A stretch of DNA of 64,000 nt from Neovahlkampfia damariscottae (taxonomy: Eukaryota > Heterolobosea > Selenaionea > Neovahlkampfiida > Neovahlkampfiidae): positions 186,001-250,000 of the forward strand of contig JABLTG010000006.1 in the NCBI GenBank assembly GCA_016618085.1, given 5' to 3'. A program made the translations under genes and the position numbers. This document shows, in pieces, positions 22,001 through 32,879 of this stretch. Every line of letters starts with the position of its first letter. The first letter of the stretch is position 1. Below the pieces are notes generated by a model, which saw only the letters and a list, made by a program, of their open reading frames with translations, was not told the DNA's origin and did no database searches.

Positions 22001-23262
22001 TAATTTTCTTATTTTCATCAATACATTCATCAACATTTTTAGTCAATAAATGAAAAATTGCAACTATTTTTGACTTAACCAATGCCTTCATTGTTATCCA
22101 AAAAAATGGAAATGGATTTGTTAATAAAAATAAAACACAATAAAATGGTTGTTGCAATAATAAAAATGCAAAATCATAATTTCCAAAGTTCAAACCAACC
22201 CTAAAGTAATCTTTTTAAAAAAAATCAAAATTTAAAACTTTAATGAATTGATAAAAAAAATAATCAATAAAGATAAAATTATGAACACAAAAAAAAATTT
22301 GTTAAAAATGTCAATTGATAAATCGGATGGTAAGTTCTCTAAAAACATTAAAATAAACATGATTTAATAAAAAAAACGAACGTGGCTTCATAAAAGCAAT
22401 AAGAATTTTTTTTTTGTTTTTTACTTTTGTATATGGAGGAAAACTTTCTTTGATTGTTCTGGCAATCATAGTTTCTTTTAAAATATAAAATCCATCTAAA
22501 TATTCATCAAATTTTGTGTTTTTTTTTTATTACCTTCTCCCGTCGACTTGAATGTCATTTCATAATGTTCCAATGAATCTGTATTGTTGCAACAAATCAA
22601 ATCATTTTCAACAAGAAACATAAATGGAAGTCTTCTCCATTTACCATCCCTACAAACTAACATTAAATCCATACCTTTAAAAGAAACAGTCAAAAAATTG
22701 TTTTTTTTTACTTTCAACTCCTTCTAAGCTTTTGGCTGAAACTTTTTAATTCTTGAATAAAATGCTTACGTAGTAATGCAAATTCAAAATTATTCTTCTT
22801 CAGTTGATTGTACATTTTATTGGCTCTGCTTGAAAGTATTGTATTCTTGAGTGTGAAAAAATGTTAAAAACTTTTTTTTTTTACTTTTTGGTAAAAATTG
22901 ATTAATTTTGATATTATACTGAATATAAATAAAATTAATAACAAAATTGATTCAATAAAAATTCTGATAACTTCTAAATTAGAAAAAGTAAATTTTTGTA
23001 ATTTCAATCCAAAAGAAATGAAGAAACAAATTACTGAAATACCGATTAAAACAGTATCTATTGATATTAATGATACAATTGAAAATCCAATTAATTTAAA
23101 AATATTCATTTTTATATCATTATTAATAACTTTTGATAACTCTGTTTTTAATTTTCTTTTCATTTTTTTTAGAAGTATTTTGTATTACTCTTTTGCTTGT
23201 TCTGATGTTAGTCCAACTTCCTTTGTGTTGAAGCGAAAGTCATGAATTTCTTCTTCACCCAT
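19006..23262 (-). CDS. TMEM94: TMEM94-like P-type-ATPase-related membrane protein
   Basis: Multi-exon gene (about 17 exons, introns mostly 30-43 bases), roughly 1,200 residues. It starts MGEEEIHDFRF at 23262. Blocks follow the human order: KWRRLPFMFLVENDLI, two N-terminal membrane pairs, CLGSITNVFFIDRDGVLSD, DNWESHMTSLKPLGLN, GIRFIYASPKNEQRSKAF, GWNSCISL, SVDNVPLLVSLFCDV, six C-terminal membrane segments, and LEFQTKLGM at the end. TMEM94 is a P-type-ATPase-like ER protein linked to Mg transport; like its relatives it lacks the canonical DKTGT aspartate context, here FIDRDG. Two predicted microexons occur (22382-22385 and 21794-21800). The last exon is also inferred: splicing 19016-19054 gives LGMHSPV, matching human LGMNSPF; without it the stop is at 19051. 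An acidic low-complexity insert lies around 21500-21740. Confidence 0.85.
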
Positions 23263-23319
23263 AAAAAAAAACGATCAAAATCAACCAATTAAATTCTACT
23301 CAGTAATTCCTAAATTAAA
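23263..23319. promoter_or_regulatory. 57-base bidirectional promoter with CCAAT box
   Basis: Lies between the starts of TMEM94 (23262, minus) and hormone-sensitive lipase (23320, plus). CCAAT at 23285-23289 is near the centre. Confidence 0.5.
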
Positions 23320-25431
23320 ATGTCTCATGGTTTGTTTCTTCATCATCACCTGAAAGAAAAGTAAAATAAAATACATAAATTATCAAAGAATAAATTTAAA
23401 AGCAGAAACTAATTCATTACAGTTGATAGAAATAACCATAGAACTTTTACAAGAAATACTCAAATTATTATCTAATGAAGAATTTATTTCTGAACTAAAA
23501 AATGAAAAACATAGCTTAAAAGAAACAAAAAATGAAATTGAAAAATTGAAAAAATCTTTTGAAATATTCTTAAAATCAACAACAAAAATAGAAGATTATA
23601 ATTATTTCAGTTCAATTGAAAATTTCAATTTCAAAGCTAGAGGTTTAATATTAACTTGTATTCATGAATTAAAATCAACATATAATTCATTAAAAGAGTA
23701 CAATGAAACAAAAAATACTTTTTTATATCAAACAATAATGAAATCATCTTGGGATAGTCAATTTTTAATAAAATTGAATTCAAACAACAAAAGATTGATT
23801 TGTTTAAATAAATTCATGGATCAAATCATTGATTTTTCAAATTTTAAAACACAATATGATTATACCAAAGATATTGACTCATTTCAAGATTTAATAAAAG
23901 AAATTGATATTTCAGAATTTATGAAAGTTGGGGAACAAGTAAAAAATTAATCAAATTTTTAAATTCTGTTCAAAAAGTATGTTGAAAAATGTAGATGGTT
24001 TTTTTCGGTTTTAATTAAATCAACTGCATCTCATGGATATGCAACAAAAACATTTGATAATGATATTGGAAAACAAATCGCCTTTGTTGCTTCAAATGCT
24101 TATTTTTTTTTAAATTCTGATTCTGCAAACAAAGAATGTGTTGATTTTTTTGATAAAGCAACTTATGAATCTGGAAGTGGATTTTGGAATATTCAAGATA
24201 CAAATCCAATCATTAGAACATTTACTTATTTATCTTTACCATTGATTAATGTTTCCCATGTTTTTAACATCCCAGCAGAATCAAAAGAGTTCTATGAAGA
24301 AAGACAGAAAGAAATTTTAATGAAAATTCAACAAAATATATTGTCAAAACAAGAAACTGAAGAAAAAATTGAATGTGAAAATGATTCACCAATATCATTA
24401 GATGAATACTCAGATAGTTATTTGAAGATTTATGAATCACTTCAAAATTTAAAAATGGAAAAAATTAGTTTACGTTTGATTTCAAATTCAGAAGTCTATC
24501 TTCCAAAATCAGATGATACACAAAAATCAAAAATCAAATTTGAAAGATCTTCAAGTTTGATTAACATTTTAAAATCTGATAATGAAATTAATTCAAAAGG
24601 GGGATGTATTCATTTTCATATGCATGGGTAAGAATTTTTAAAGACATTTCTGATTTAAAAGTGGTGGATTTGTTGCAACTTCAACTTTTTCACATGAATG
24701 TTACTTAAGACAATGGGCAATAAAAACCAATATTCCAATCATCAGTGTTGAATATACAAAAGCCCCAGAAAAACAGTTCCCAATTCAAATTGAAGAATGT
24801 TATCAAGCATATAAATGGATGTTAAAAAATGGTGAAACAATAAGTAAAATTAAAATCAAACTTTTAATTTCAATAGTCAAATCACCAATTAAACATATCA
24901 CTATTTCAGGTGATTCGGCAGGTGGAAATTTGTGCAGTATCATCACTATGATGTCTCTCTTTGATGGAATTAGAATACCTGATGCTGTTGTTTTATCATA
25001 TCCAGCAATGTATATGCATAGCTCACCTTCACCATCTAGATATTTATCTTTAATTGATCCAATGTTAAATTATGGTTTAGTGAAGATTTGTATGGAAGCA
25101 TACATACTTGACCCAAAAGAAGGAAGAACAAATCCTTTTCTTTCACCTGGAATCGCACCAGATGAAATTGTGAAAAAATTTCCAACATGTTATATTGTAA
25201 CATCTTTGAAATTTTTTTTTTATTTTTTGACAGAATGTTGGTACTTTAGATCCTTTGTTAGATGATACTATTTATTTTGCAAAAAGATTGTCAAAATTGA
25301 CTGGAAAAGTTAAACTCGAAGTTTACGATGGATTATCTCATGGATATTTAAATCTTTTAGATCATGTTCCTGAAGCAAATGATGCTTGTAATAATGTAAT
25401 AAATTGGATCAATGAACAATCCAAATTTTAA
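23320..25431 (+). CDS. LIPE: Hormone-sensitive lipase homologue
   Basis: Six exons (23320-23329, 23403-23938, 23978-24627, 24662-24843, 24877-25196, 25234-25431) give 631 residues. The N-terminal half, with a KSTASHGYA segment and ATYESGSGFW, corresponds to the HSL N-terminal domain. The alpha/beta-hydrolase part has the oxyanion motif HFHMHGGGFVA, SHECYLRQWA, EECYQAYKW, the nucleophile GDSAGGNLC, YPAMYMHSSPSPSRYLSLID, FLSPGIAPDE, the acid in LDPLLDD, and the His in GLSHGYL. The enzyme hydrolyses acyl-glycerols and steryl esters in lipid droplets. The PKA-phosphorylated regulatory insert of mammals is missing: the chain runs straight from the SPSRYLSLID region to the SPGIAP block. The 10-base first coding exon and the 73-base first intron are inferred from frame. 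Confidence 0.88.
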
Positions 25432-25475
25432 AATATTTCCAAATTCAATTTGTCTTTTTATTGGTGGAAAAAAAA

Positions 25476-26202
25476 ATGTCTTTCCTCATCAAATGCAGTG
25501 AAGATGAATTCACAAACAAATGTTTTCAATGGTTAGAAAATGAAATTGTTGAATATATAACAAAAAAAGGAACTTGTGTTGTCGCATTATCAGGAGGTTC
25601 AACACCAATTCCAATTTATAAGTAAAATAAAAAAAAATTAAAAAACAAAAAGGTTATTAAGCGGTTCAACAAAAATTGATTGGAGTAAATTATATGTATT
25701 CTTAGTAGATGAAAGATATGTTCCTTTTGATGATAAAGATAGCAATACAAAACTTGTTAATGATACAATCGTCAATTTATCAAACTTGCCAAAAGAAAAT
25801 TTTATTCACCCAAATACTTCTTTATCAATTTCTGAATGTGTCAAAGATTATGCAAATCAATTAACTGAATTATTTAAAAGAGCAGGAATGTGTGACATAA
25901 TGACTCTTGGAATGGGTAATGATGGACATATTGCAAGTTTATTTCCACCAGTAGGAAAAGAAGCTTATAGTGATGATGTAGTAATCAACACACAAACAGA
26001 AACTATGGTCATTAGAGAAAGAATGAGTGTTACAATGAAAGTAATCAAAGAAAGTTCAAAACAGGCTATTTTTTTAAAAGGCAAACAAAAAGGTGAAGTT
26101 TATAATGAAATGATCAACAGTAAAGAACAAGATGTTTCACGTTGGCCACTTTTAGAAGTATTAAAAGATCAAAAATTATATGTCATTGCTGGAGGCTGGT
26201 AA
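25476..26202 (+). CDS. PGLS: 6-phosphogluconolactonase
   Basis: Two exons (25476-25621 and 25653-26202) give 231 residues, the normal size for the family. Motifs in order are ALSGGSTP near the N-terminus, FLVDERYVP, LGMGNDGHIASLFPP containing the catalytic His, RMSVTMKVI and LYVIAGGW at the end. It performs the second step of the oxidative pentose phosphate pathway, hydrolysing 6-phosphogluconolactone in the cytosol. ATTGG is at 25460-25464, 12 bases above the ATG. Confidence 0.93.
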
Positions 26203-26276
26203 AATAATAAAAAATCTTCAGTTATCCAATCAAATTGTTGAGCTCTCAAATTTAGAACTGAAGGAAAGAAGAAAAC

Positions 26277-27056
26277 ATGAGTTCGATTCATAACTTAAGC
26301 GAAGATGAATTGGTCTATATTTTTGGATACTTTGATTTCTCAGAAATAATGACACAATTAATTTATGTTTCTCATGAATGGCTTGAGTGTGGGGCAACAG
26401 CAGTTCAACAAATTAAAATATCTGTTTCATATTCAACAACAGATAAGACAGTTTTATCACTTTGTTATATTATACCCAATATTGAAAGTTTAGACTTGTC
26501 AACTTCACCTGACATTTCATCAAAATCTTTAGAATATTTAGCAGAGTATCATTCAAACACATTAAAATGTATTGACATCAGTTTTTGTCAATATTTTGCA
26601 TTTGAAAATATTTCATTCTTTTTTAAGAAATGTAGAAATTTAGAGGTGATTTCAATGGATCATATGAGAATTTCGTCTGAAACTGTGAATACAATTTCTG
26701 AAAATTGTAAAAATTTAAAGGAATTAAGATTATTCTATGCTCATTGTGATGATGATTCAATTTATAATTTAATTAAGAACAACAGAAATTTAGAAGTATT
26801 AGATTTAACTCAAATTCCAATATCCAACAAGACTTTGCAAGAATTCAAAAATTTAAAGAATTTAAGAGTTTTAATTTTAGATGAAACTCGTTTGTTCAAG
26901 GTTGGGATGATTCAGGAAATTATTTCGAACTGTGAGAAATTGGAATTACTCTCTTTGAAAGAAATCAATTTTCCTTATTATGGTTATGGATTTTCAAGTT
27001 TTCTTGATCAATTACCACAAAAAAGAAGAATTAAATTAAAGTTAGAATTTTTTTAA
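26277..27056 (+). CDS. F-box and leucine-rich-repeat protein
   Basis: Single exon, 259 residues. An F-box-like start (NLSEDELVYIFGYFDFSEI, then QLIYVSHEWLEC) is followed by leucine-rich repeats of the cysteine-containing FBXL type, such as NIESLDLSTS, TLKCIDISFCQ, NLKELRLFYAHCDD and NLEVLDLTQI. Such proteins are substrate receptors of SCF (Skp1-Cul1-F-box) ubiquitin ligases. The substrate cannot be guessed. CCAAT is at 26226-26230. It is the simpler of two F-box genes in the window; the other is the Kelch/Rho fusion. Confidence 0.78.
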   Translation: MSSIHNLSEDELVYIFGYFDFSEIMTQLIYVSHEWLECGATAVQQIKISVSYSTTDKTVLSLCYIIPNIESLDLSTSPDISSKSLEYLAEYHSNTLKCIDISFCQYFAFENISFFFKKCRNLEVISMDHMRISSETVNTISENCKNLKELRLFYAHCDDDSIYNLIKNNRNLEVLDLTQIPISNKTLQEFKNLKNLRVLILDETRLFKVGMIQEIISNCEKLELLSLKEINFPYYGYGFSSFLDQLPQKRRIKLKLEFF

Positions 27057-27114
27057 ATTTATTCGTTGTTCTTAATTTTCCATCTATAGTTTGATTGGTC
27101 AACAATTCTGATTG

Positions 27115-28062
27115 ATGTCTGAAACATCTACCGTGAGGTCAAGATCCAGCACATCAACTTCAAATGTAGATAGTGAGACCAATCTTTTATCAAGAGGAAG
27201 AAGTGAAAAAAAACTCAAAAACAGCTCAATTTCAACTTGTGAAGTTTCTTCACCAGAATTAGACCATTGCCTGTATCATGAAGATAATATTTTGAAAGAA
27301 ACCAATGTTTTTTCAATAATAAAACATCTTTCTCCTTCCAAAATAGAAAACAAAAAAGTAAGAGTAAAAAATAAATAACAACAAAGGAAAACGAACTGCC
27401 ATCAATAACTCCAGAAACATCTTTTCTTTGTTTGTGTTTACCATTGAGAATACCAACGGAAGAACTCAATGAAGATCTGAAAATTGAATTAAAAAAATAT
27501 ATTGGTATGACAAGAGTAAATCAAAAAATTTCTAAACAATTAGATGAATTTAGATTATGAAAATCATTTACATATTTTGATACTGGAAGAATATTATAAA
27601 AATGTAACGAATGAAAAATTACCAGATTTAAAAGGAAAGCATTGGGAAGATATTGGATTTTTAGGACCTGATGTACAAAAAGAAATTAGAGGAATGGGAG
27701 TATTTGGGTTATGTTTTTTATTATACATATCTCAAGTTCATCCAGAATTTTGTCAAAAATTATTTACTTTATCAAAAAATGAAAAAAAAAAATTTGATTT
27801 TTCGATTGTTGTGTTGCACATTTCATTGATTGTTTTGAATCAATTAAAAAGTGGTCATATGAATAATTATTTAAATAAGGAGTCTTCAATAAGAAATTCA
27901 ACTTTTTTATTGTTTATTGGTTTGTTGGAAGAGTTTTATGATATCTGGAATAAAAACAATTTTAAAGATGATCAGTTCCATCAATTATTGGAAACAAAAA
28001 TAAAAATATATGCTGAGAAAAAATGGAAATTGATTATCGAAAAAAAGAAAAAAAAAGAATAA
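27115..28062 (+). CDS. ELMO-domain (ELMOD-type) protein
   Basis: Three exons (27115-27357, 27387-27515, 27544-28062) give 296 residues. A Ser/Thr/Arg-rich N-terminus is followed by the ELMO domain with KHWEDIGFLGPDVQKEIRGM and GVFGLCFLLYISQVHPE, matching the family W-x-x-[IL]-G-F-Q-G...D-x-R-G-M-G core and the Arg used by ELMOD proteins as Arf-family GAPs. The second intron was placed at GTAAATC because it keeps phase. The tail is a Lys/Glu run. ATTGGTC is at 27094-27098. Confidence 0.82.
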
Positions 28063-28103
28063 AAAAATCATTTCATTGGATGAATTTCATTGGTGGAAAT
28101 AAC

Positions 28104-30357
28104 ATGACTGGACAAAATGCAACGACGAAAAACGAGGTTTGGATTTTGGAAAAGTTAGCCAGACATAAAGTCTTGTTTAGTATTGAAGTCGTTATTACAG
28201 TTATAAAAATAGTTATAGTGACAGGTGAGAAAAACAAATTAAAAACAAACTAAAAACAAGTCTTGTCGGCATTTGATATTTTTGCTACAAATTACAAAAT
28301 TAATGATGACCCATATCTTATTATTGGATTAATTATATTTCCATTATACTTAATTTCAAGTCTTGTAATCATAGCCATTGTCATTTTCAAAATAGTTGGT
28401 TTAAAATTCGTAAAATATTTTTATGACACTGATGGAATTCAATACCTAAATATTTTGGATTTAATTCTATTAGTATTAGATTTCCTTATGAACGTCACTT
28501 CTGTTACGTTTTTTATAATCACCTTTGTGAGAATTTCAACTATCAATTATTTGTTTTTTGGTGTATTTGCTGTTTTACGTTTATTAATTGTACTTTTATG
28601 TTTTACATTAATTTATTCATAGTTTACTTCATATCATCCAAAACTTCGAACTATTGGAAAAGCCTTATGGAAAGCATTACCTACAATCATCATCATGTTG
28701 ACATTTTTTTTTGTTGTTGTGTATTTTTTTTCATCAATGAGTTATGTAGTTTTTGATACAAGTGATGAAATAAATGATTATTTAGAAGCCAATGTGACAG
28801 TACCTGCTGCTTTATGTCAAGATGATGTAATAAAAAACAAAAGAATTACTTTTCAAAAAAGGTATGTGCAAAGTTCTTTCGTAATCCATATCAATCATTT
28901 GTTTCGATCACTCAAGTTATAACAGGGTTTGTGATACTTGAATTTTAACATTTTTTAAAAGTGATGGTGAGATTTTTTTTTAGAATTAAAAAACTTTTTA
29001 GGATGGGCTGCTGATATTGCAAGAGGTCTAGAAAAATACTTTCCATTGTCTAGTTTCCCTTTTTTCACATTAGTTTATTGTTTTGTTGTTTTTATTATAA
29101 TGAATATTGTGACAGGTGTTATTTTGGATTCAATGGCAGAAGTTGAAAAGGAAGAAATTGATGACAGTTATAACAATTTAATCGAAAATTTAGATTCAAT
29201 TTACAACAGAATCGAAACACTTGAATCAAAAATGTTGATACTTGGAAATTTGAAAAAAATTGAAAAATTAAGAGAAAGTTTTGATGATATCAAACTTGAT
29301 GAAGAAAATAAAGAAAATGAAGAATCAAAAAAAGAATTGAAGGGACTAGACAAATTATTGAATATCACAGAAAAGATAGTGCATCACAAAGCATTTTTTG
29401 GAATTGATGTTTTATTAACAATTATCAAAATTATATTATCATTTGTGATCAGTGTACCTGGTTTTGCTGATCCAACTGTCAAATTTACAAGTATTTTGTA
29501 TTTGATTACTGGAGTTCCAATATATCCACTTTATGCAATGATCTCTCTTTGTATTCTTATCATGTTCTCAATGAGATTAGTTGCATTAAGAAAGAGATAT
29601 TTTTATGATAATGGTATTTGTTATTTAAACATATCAGATGGAATATTAATCATATGTGATTTAATTCTAAATTTGATATCATTTGTTTTTTTTATTATTA
29701 CAATGTCACAAACAACAGCACTTTATTATTTATTTTTTGGATTTTTCATCACCATTAGAATCTTAATAGTAAGTTATTATTTCATTGAATATATATTGGC
29801 AGTTCACTTCTTATCATCCAAAGTTAAGAGAAGTATCACAAGGTATGATCAAAGCATTGCCAACAATTTTGATTATGTTTCTCTTTTTTTTTGTATTGGT
29901 ATATTTCTTTGCATTGTTTTCATATGTTCTATTTGATTATTCAGATGATGCAAAACAAAATCCATTGACAGCTATTTGTAATACAACGGTGTGCACAGAA
30001 AGATTTAAAACACCCTATGATGCTTTATTAACAACATATCAAGTTATTGATGGTGATAGTTGGGCAGGAGATATTGTTGTTCCACTTGAAAAGACATTTT
30101 TTGGCACATATATTTATTTCATTCCCATTATATGTTTTATGGTTTTCATAATGCAAGAAGTTATAACAGGGTAGGGATTTGTAATGAAACTAATTTTTTT
30201 AAGCGTAATTTTAGATGCTATTCAAGCAGAAGGATCTCGAAAAGATGAATTAGAACAAGAAAAATTAGAAGAACAAAGAAAAGAATTGAACATTGAAAAT
30301 TTGGATAACATCATTTCTCATCTCGAAAAATTTGAGTCAAAATTGAAATTGAAATAA
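28104..30357 (+). CDS. Two-repeat voltage-gated-type cation channel
   Basis: Eight exons (28104-28224, 28261-28589, 28623-28826, 28862-28926, 28962-28966, 29002-29768, 29803-30170, 30204-30357) give 670 residues. Two homologous halves each have six hydrophobic segments and a pore loop: QVITGDGWAADI in repeat 1 and QVIDGDSWAGDI in repeat 2, followed by S6-like MNIVTGVILDS and MQEVITGVILDA. Both halves share the S4-S5 linker FTSYHPKLR. The G-D-[GS]-W filter resembles the [TS]-x-[DE]-x-W filters of the CaV/NaV/NALCN/CatSper superfamily, and a two-repeat layout is like two-pore channels. The S4 equivalents have few regularly spaced Arg or Lys, so strong voltage sensing is doubtful. Exon 5 is a 5-base microexon in the first pore. 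The ATG at 28104 follows ATTGG at 28089. The stop is 2 bases from the next gene's stop. Confidence 0.82.
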
Positions 30358-30359
30358 AT

Positions 30360-31788
30360 TTATTCATCAATATTTATATCCTTTAATTCTTCATCTTTTT
30401 CAACCAAATTAATCGCTTCATTTTCATCTTTTAAAGATTGTTGTTCTTCAACAATTGGTACTTCTTCAATGATGGTTTCTTTATTTTCTTCTTCAGAATC
30501 TGTAGGTTTTATTATTTGCACATCTTCTTCTTTTGGTTGTGTTTCTTTCCTTTCTATCATTTCTTCACCTTTTTTTTCTTCTTCTTCTTCTCTTTCGACT
30601 AATAATTTTGCTGCAATGAACAAATTAAAATTATCTTCCATATTCGTCAATAAATCATTGATTTTGGTAACTTTTTCAGTAACTTGTTCTATTTCTGATT
30701 TTTCTTCGAATTCAATTTCTATATCATCGTCAGTTTGTCCTCCACCTTCAATTTCCTGATCCATTTCTTTTTTAGCTTTCTTCAATTGATCAAGATCATT
30801 TTCACCTCCTTGAATAGCATCTAAAATAATACCAGTCAATAAATTCAAAAGAATCATTGTTGTGAAAACATAAAATGATCCAAAAAATAAAAATGAAAAA
30901 TATGGTAATTGAGTTTCTCCTTCTCTAGTTATTCCAGATAACCATGAATCACCTGACATCACTTGGAACATTGTAAACATTGCTTGATATATATTTTGAA
31001 AATAATCTTGACAAATTGCTGATGTACATCCTGTAGTTGTTCCATTAGTGACAGTACTAACTTCATCATTAAATGCAATAATTCCAACAATGCCATAGGT
31101 ATATAAAACAACAAACAAATATAAAAAAACGGTGAATATGGTAAAACAAGAATTTCTTAATCCAAAAACTATTTTTCTAATTTGTGGATGATGTCCAATG
31201 TACTAGAAAAATAAAATCAATTTTTGTTAAAAAATATTTTACATATGTCAATCTAAAGACCATTACTGCTCCAAAGTATCTGTAACTTGATCTACTACCA
31301 TAAAGAGATGCAATATATACTCCTAAGGCTGAGATATTCACTAATATATCAACAGTTACAATAACAATATCCATTAAATTTAACCAACATATTCCTTTGT
31401 GATAAAAGAATTTTAATCTTTTAGCAATGATCCTAAACACTATATCGCCAAACTGAAATTATGTTTTTTTTTTTATTTCTTACCACTAATAATGTTAGAA
31501 TACTATACACAATGAATCTAAACAAATAATAAAAATATAAAATTATTTACGTTGCAAGTTGAAACCACTTTAACCAAATATCACCATTAAAAGCTGTATC
31601 GAGAACTGTTTCGAAAGGGTTACTATTTCAAATTGATTCATACCGTTCATAACAAGAATAATTAATAATTTCATGCAAGTGATAAATAAACTGAGGAGAA
31701 AATATGCTTTATGCTCTGCTATTCTTTCCAGTGTCGAAAAGAAATTCTCCACACCAGTTTTTTTAACCTTCACTTCTTTTTTATCCAT
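30360..31788 (-). CDS. Single-repeat voltage-gated-type cation channel
   Basis: Five exons (31788-31644, 31605-31551, 31517-31484, 31452-31243, 31202-30360) give 428 residues. There are six hydrophobic segments, the pore motif FQVMSGDSWLSGI and an S6 with LLNLLTGIILDAIQ, then an acidic C-terminal tail rich in Glu, Lys and Asp. The S4 region (GAVMVFRLTYYIGHHPQIRK) is poor in regularly spaced charges. Pore and post-S6 sequences closely resemble those of the convergent two-repeat gene, so the two are probably related by duplication plus internal duplication or loss. A functional channel would need four such subunits. An ATTGG box lies at 31801, 13 bases above the ATG. Confidence 0.8.
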
Positions 31789-31866
31789 ACCTTAAATATG
31801 ATTGGCTGAAATAGTTAATGACACAAATATTATTTCACCAAATGTCACACGTCAATAAAATTCAAT

Positions 31867-32790
31867 TTATTCTTCTTTAAAGTAATTATATATTTTTTCT
31901 GAAATAGATTTTCCCAATTTCTTTTTTTCTTCATTAATCCTATTTTGACCTATTGGATAAATAACTTCAATATTTGTCAATAAACTTAATTTTTCTTTTT
32001 CAGTTTTATTTGAAAAATAATATTCATCCGTTAGTGATTTAAAAGTTGGATATTTATTGACAATTGCATTTACTTTAATTTCAGGAATACCCAATTGTAA
32101 TAATCCATTCTTAAAAGTCTCAGATGGATCTTTTGATGAATCTGTTTTTGTTGTTTGAAAGTCTAATATTGTCATTTTCTTTTCATTTGTGAATAAATTT
32201 AAAACAAAAGTGTTTAAAAAGTCAGATGTTTCTTCTGAATTTTGTGTTTCTCTTGTGTTTATATCTAAGTTAATTTGTAGTTCTGTTATAACTTGTAGGG
32301 TTTTTTTAGGTGCAAAATTAGGTCTGTATGTTTTATCTTCACGACATTTTTTACTTAATTCTGTGAGAACTTTACAATATTGCATGTTAAAAGACTCCAA
32401 AATTAAAAAAAAATCAATTTTTGAAATTTCTTCATTTTGAGTATTCTCATTGATATATTTGACAAGTTGATGTTTTATCGATGTAAAATAAGCTACCATT
32501 GTTGAATTTTCTTTAACAAATTTTTCCGATGAAGGTTGAATATAAATCACTTTTGTAAGGAAATTATTATTCATTTTAAATAATATTGTGTTGGGTATTG
32601 GATTATTTTGTTCTATTATATTACATTTCTGAGAAAAATTTGTTTTTAAATTTTCAAGAATTTCTTCTCTTTCTACTTTTCGTTTCACCTTCTTTCTGTA
32701 AATATTTTGATCAAAGTAGATTTCAAGAGAATCATTTTTTGTTCGTTTATTTTGTGAATTTTCATCCAAAGTTTCTTTTCTTTTACTCAT
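31867..32790 (-). CDS. EME1: EME1-like partner of MUS81 nuclease
   Basis: Single exon, 307 residues. A basic N-terminus with KRKETLDENSQNKRTK precedes an ERCC4-like fold lacking an obvious catalytic ERKxxxD motif, as expected for the non-catalytic subunit. The C-terminus has the helix-hairpin-helix pattern seen in EME1: IPEIKVNAIVNKYPTFKSL, LLTNIEVI, GQNRINEEKKKLGKSISEKI. MUS81-EME1 cleaves branched DNA at stalled forks and recombination intermediates, which fits with RAD54B elsewhere in the window. Shorter than human EME1 (about 570 residues), mainly at the N-terminus. It shares a promoter with RAMP4. Confidence 0.65.
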   Translation of the reverse strand: MSKRKETLDENSQNKRTKNDSLEIYFDQNIYRKKVKRKVEREEILENLKTNFSQKCNIIEQNNPIPNTILFKMNNNFLTKVIYIQPSSEKFVKENSTMVAYFTSIKHQLVKYINENTQNEEISKIDFFLILESFNMQYCKVLTELSKKCREDKTYRPNFAPKKTLQVITELQINLDINTRETQNSEETSDFLNTFVLNLFTNEKKMTILDFQTTKTDSSKDPSETFKNGLLQLGIPEIKVNAIVNKYPTFKSLTDEYYFSNKTEKEKLSLLTNIEVIYPIGQNRINEEKKKLGKSISEKIYNYFKEE

Positions 32791-32879
32791 TCTAATTTTT
32801 TGTTTTCGGTTATTTTAACCAACGAAATCAAGTCAATTTCTATTGGACCACGTTTTAATTCAAACAATCAAAACAAAAG
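32791..32879. promoter_or_regulatory. Bidirectional promoter with ATTGG box
   Basis: 89 bases between EME1 (minus) and the RAMP4-like gene (plus), with ATTGG at 32842-32846. Confidence 0.45.
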
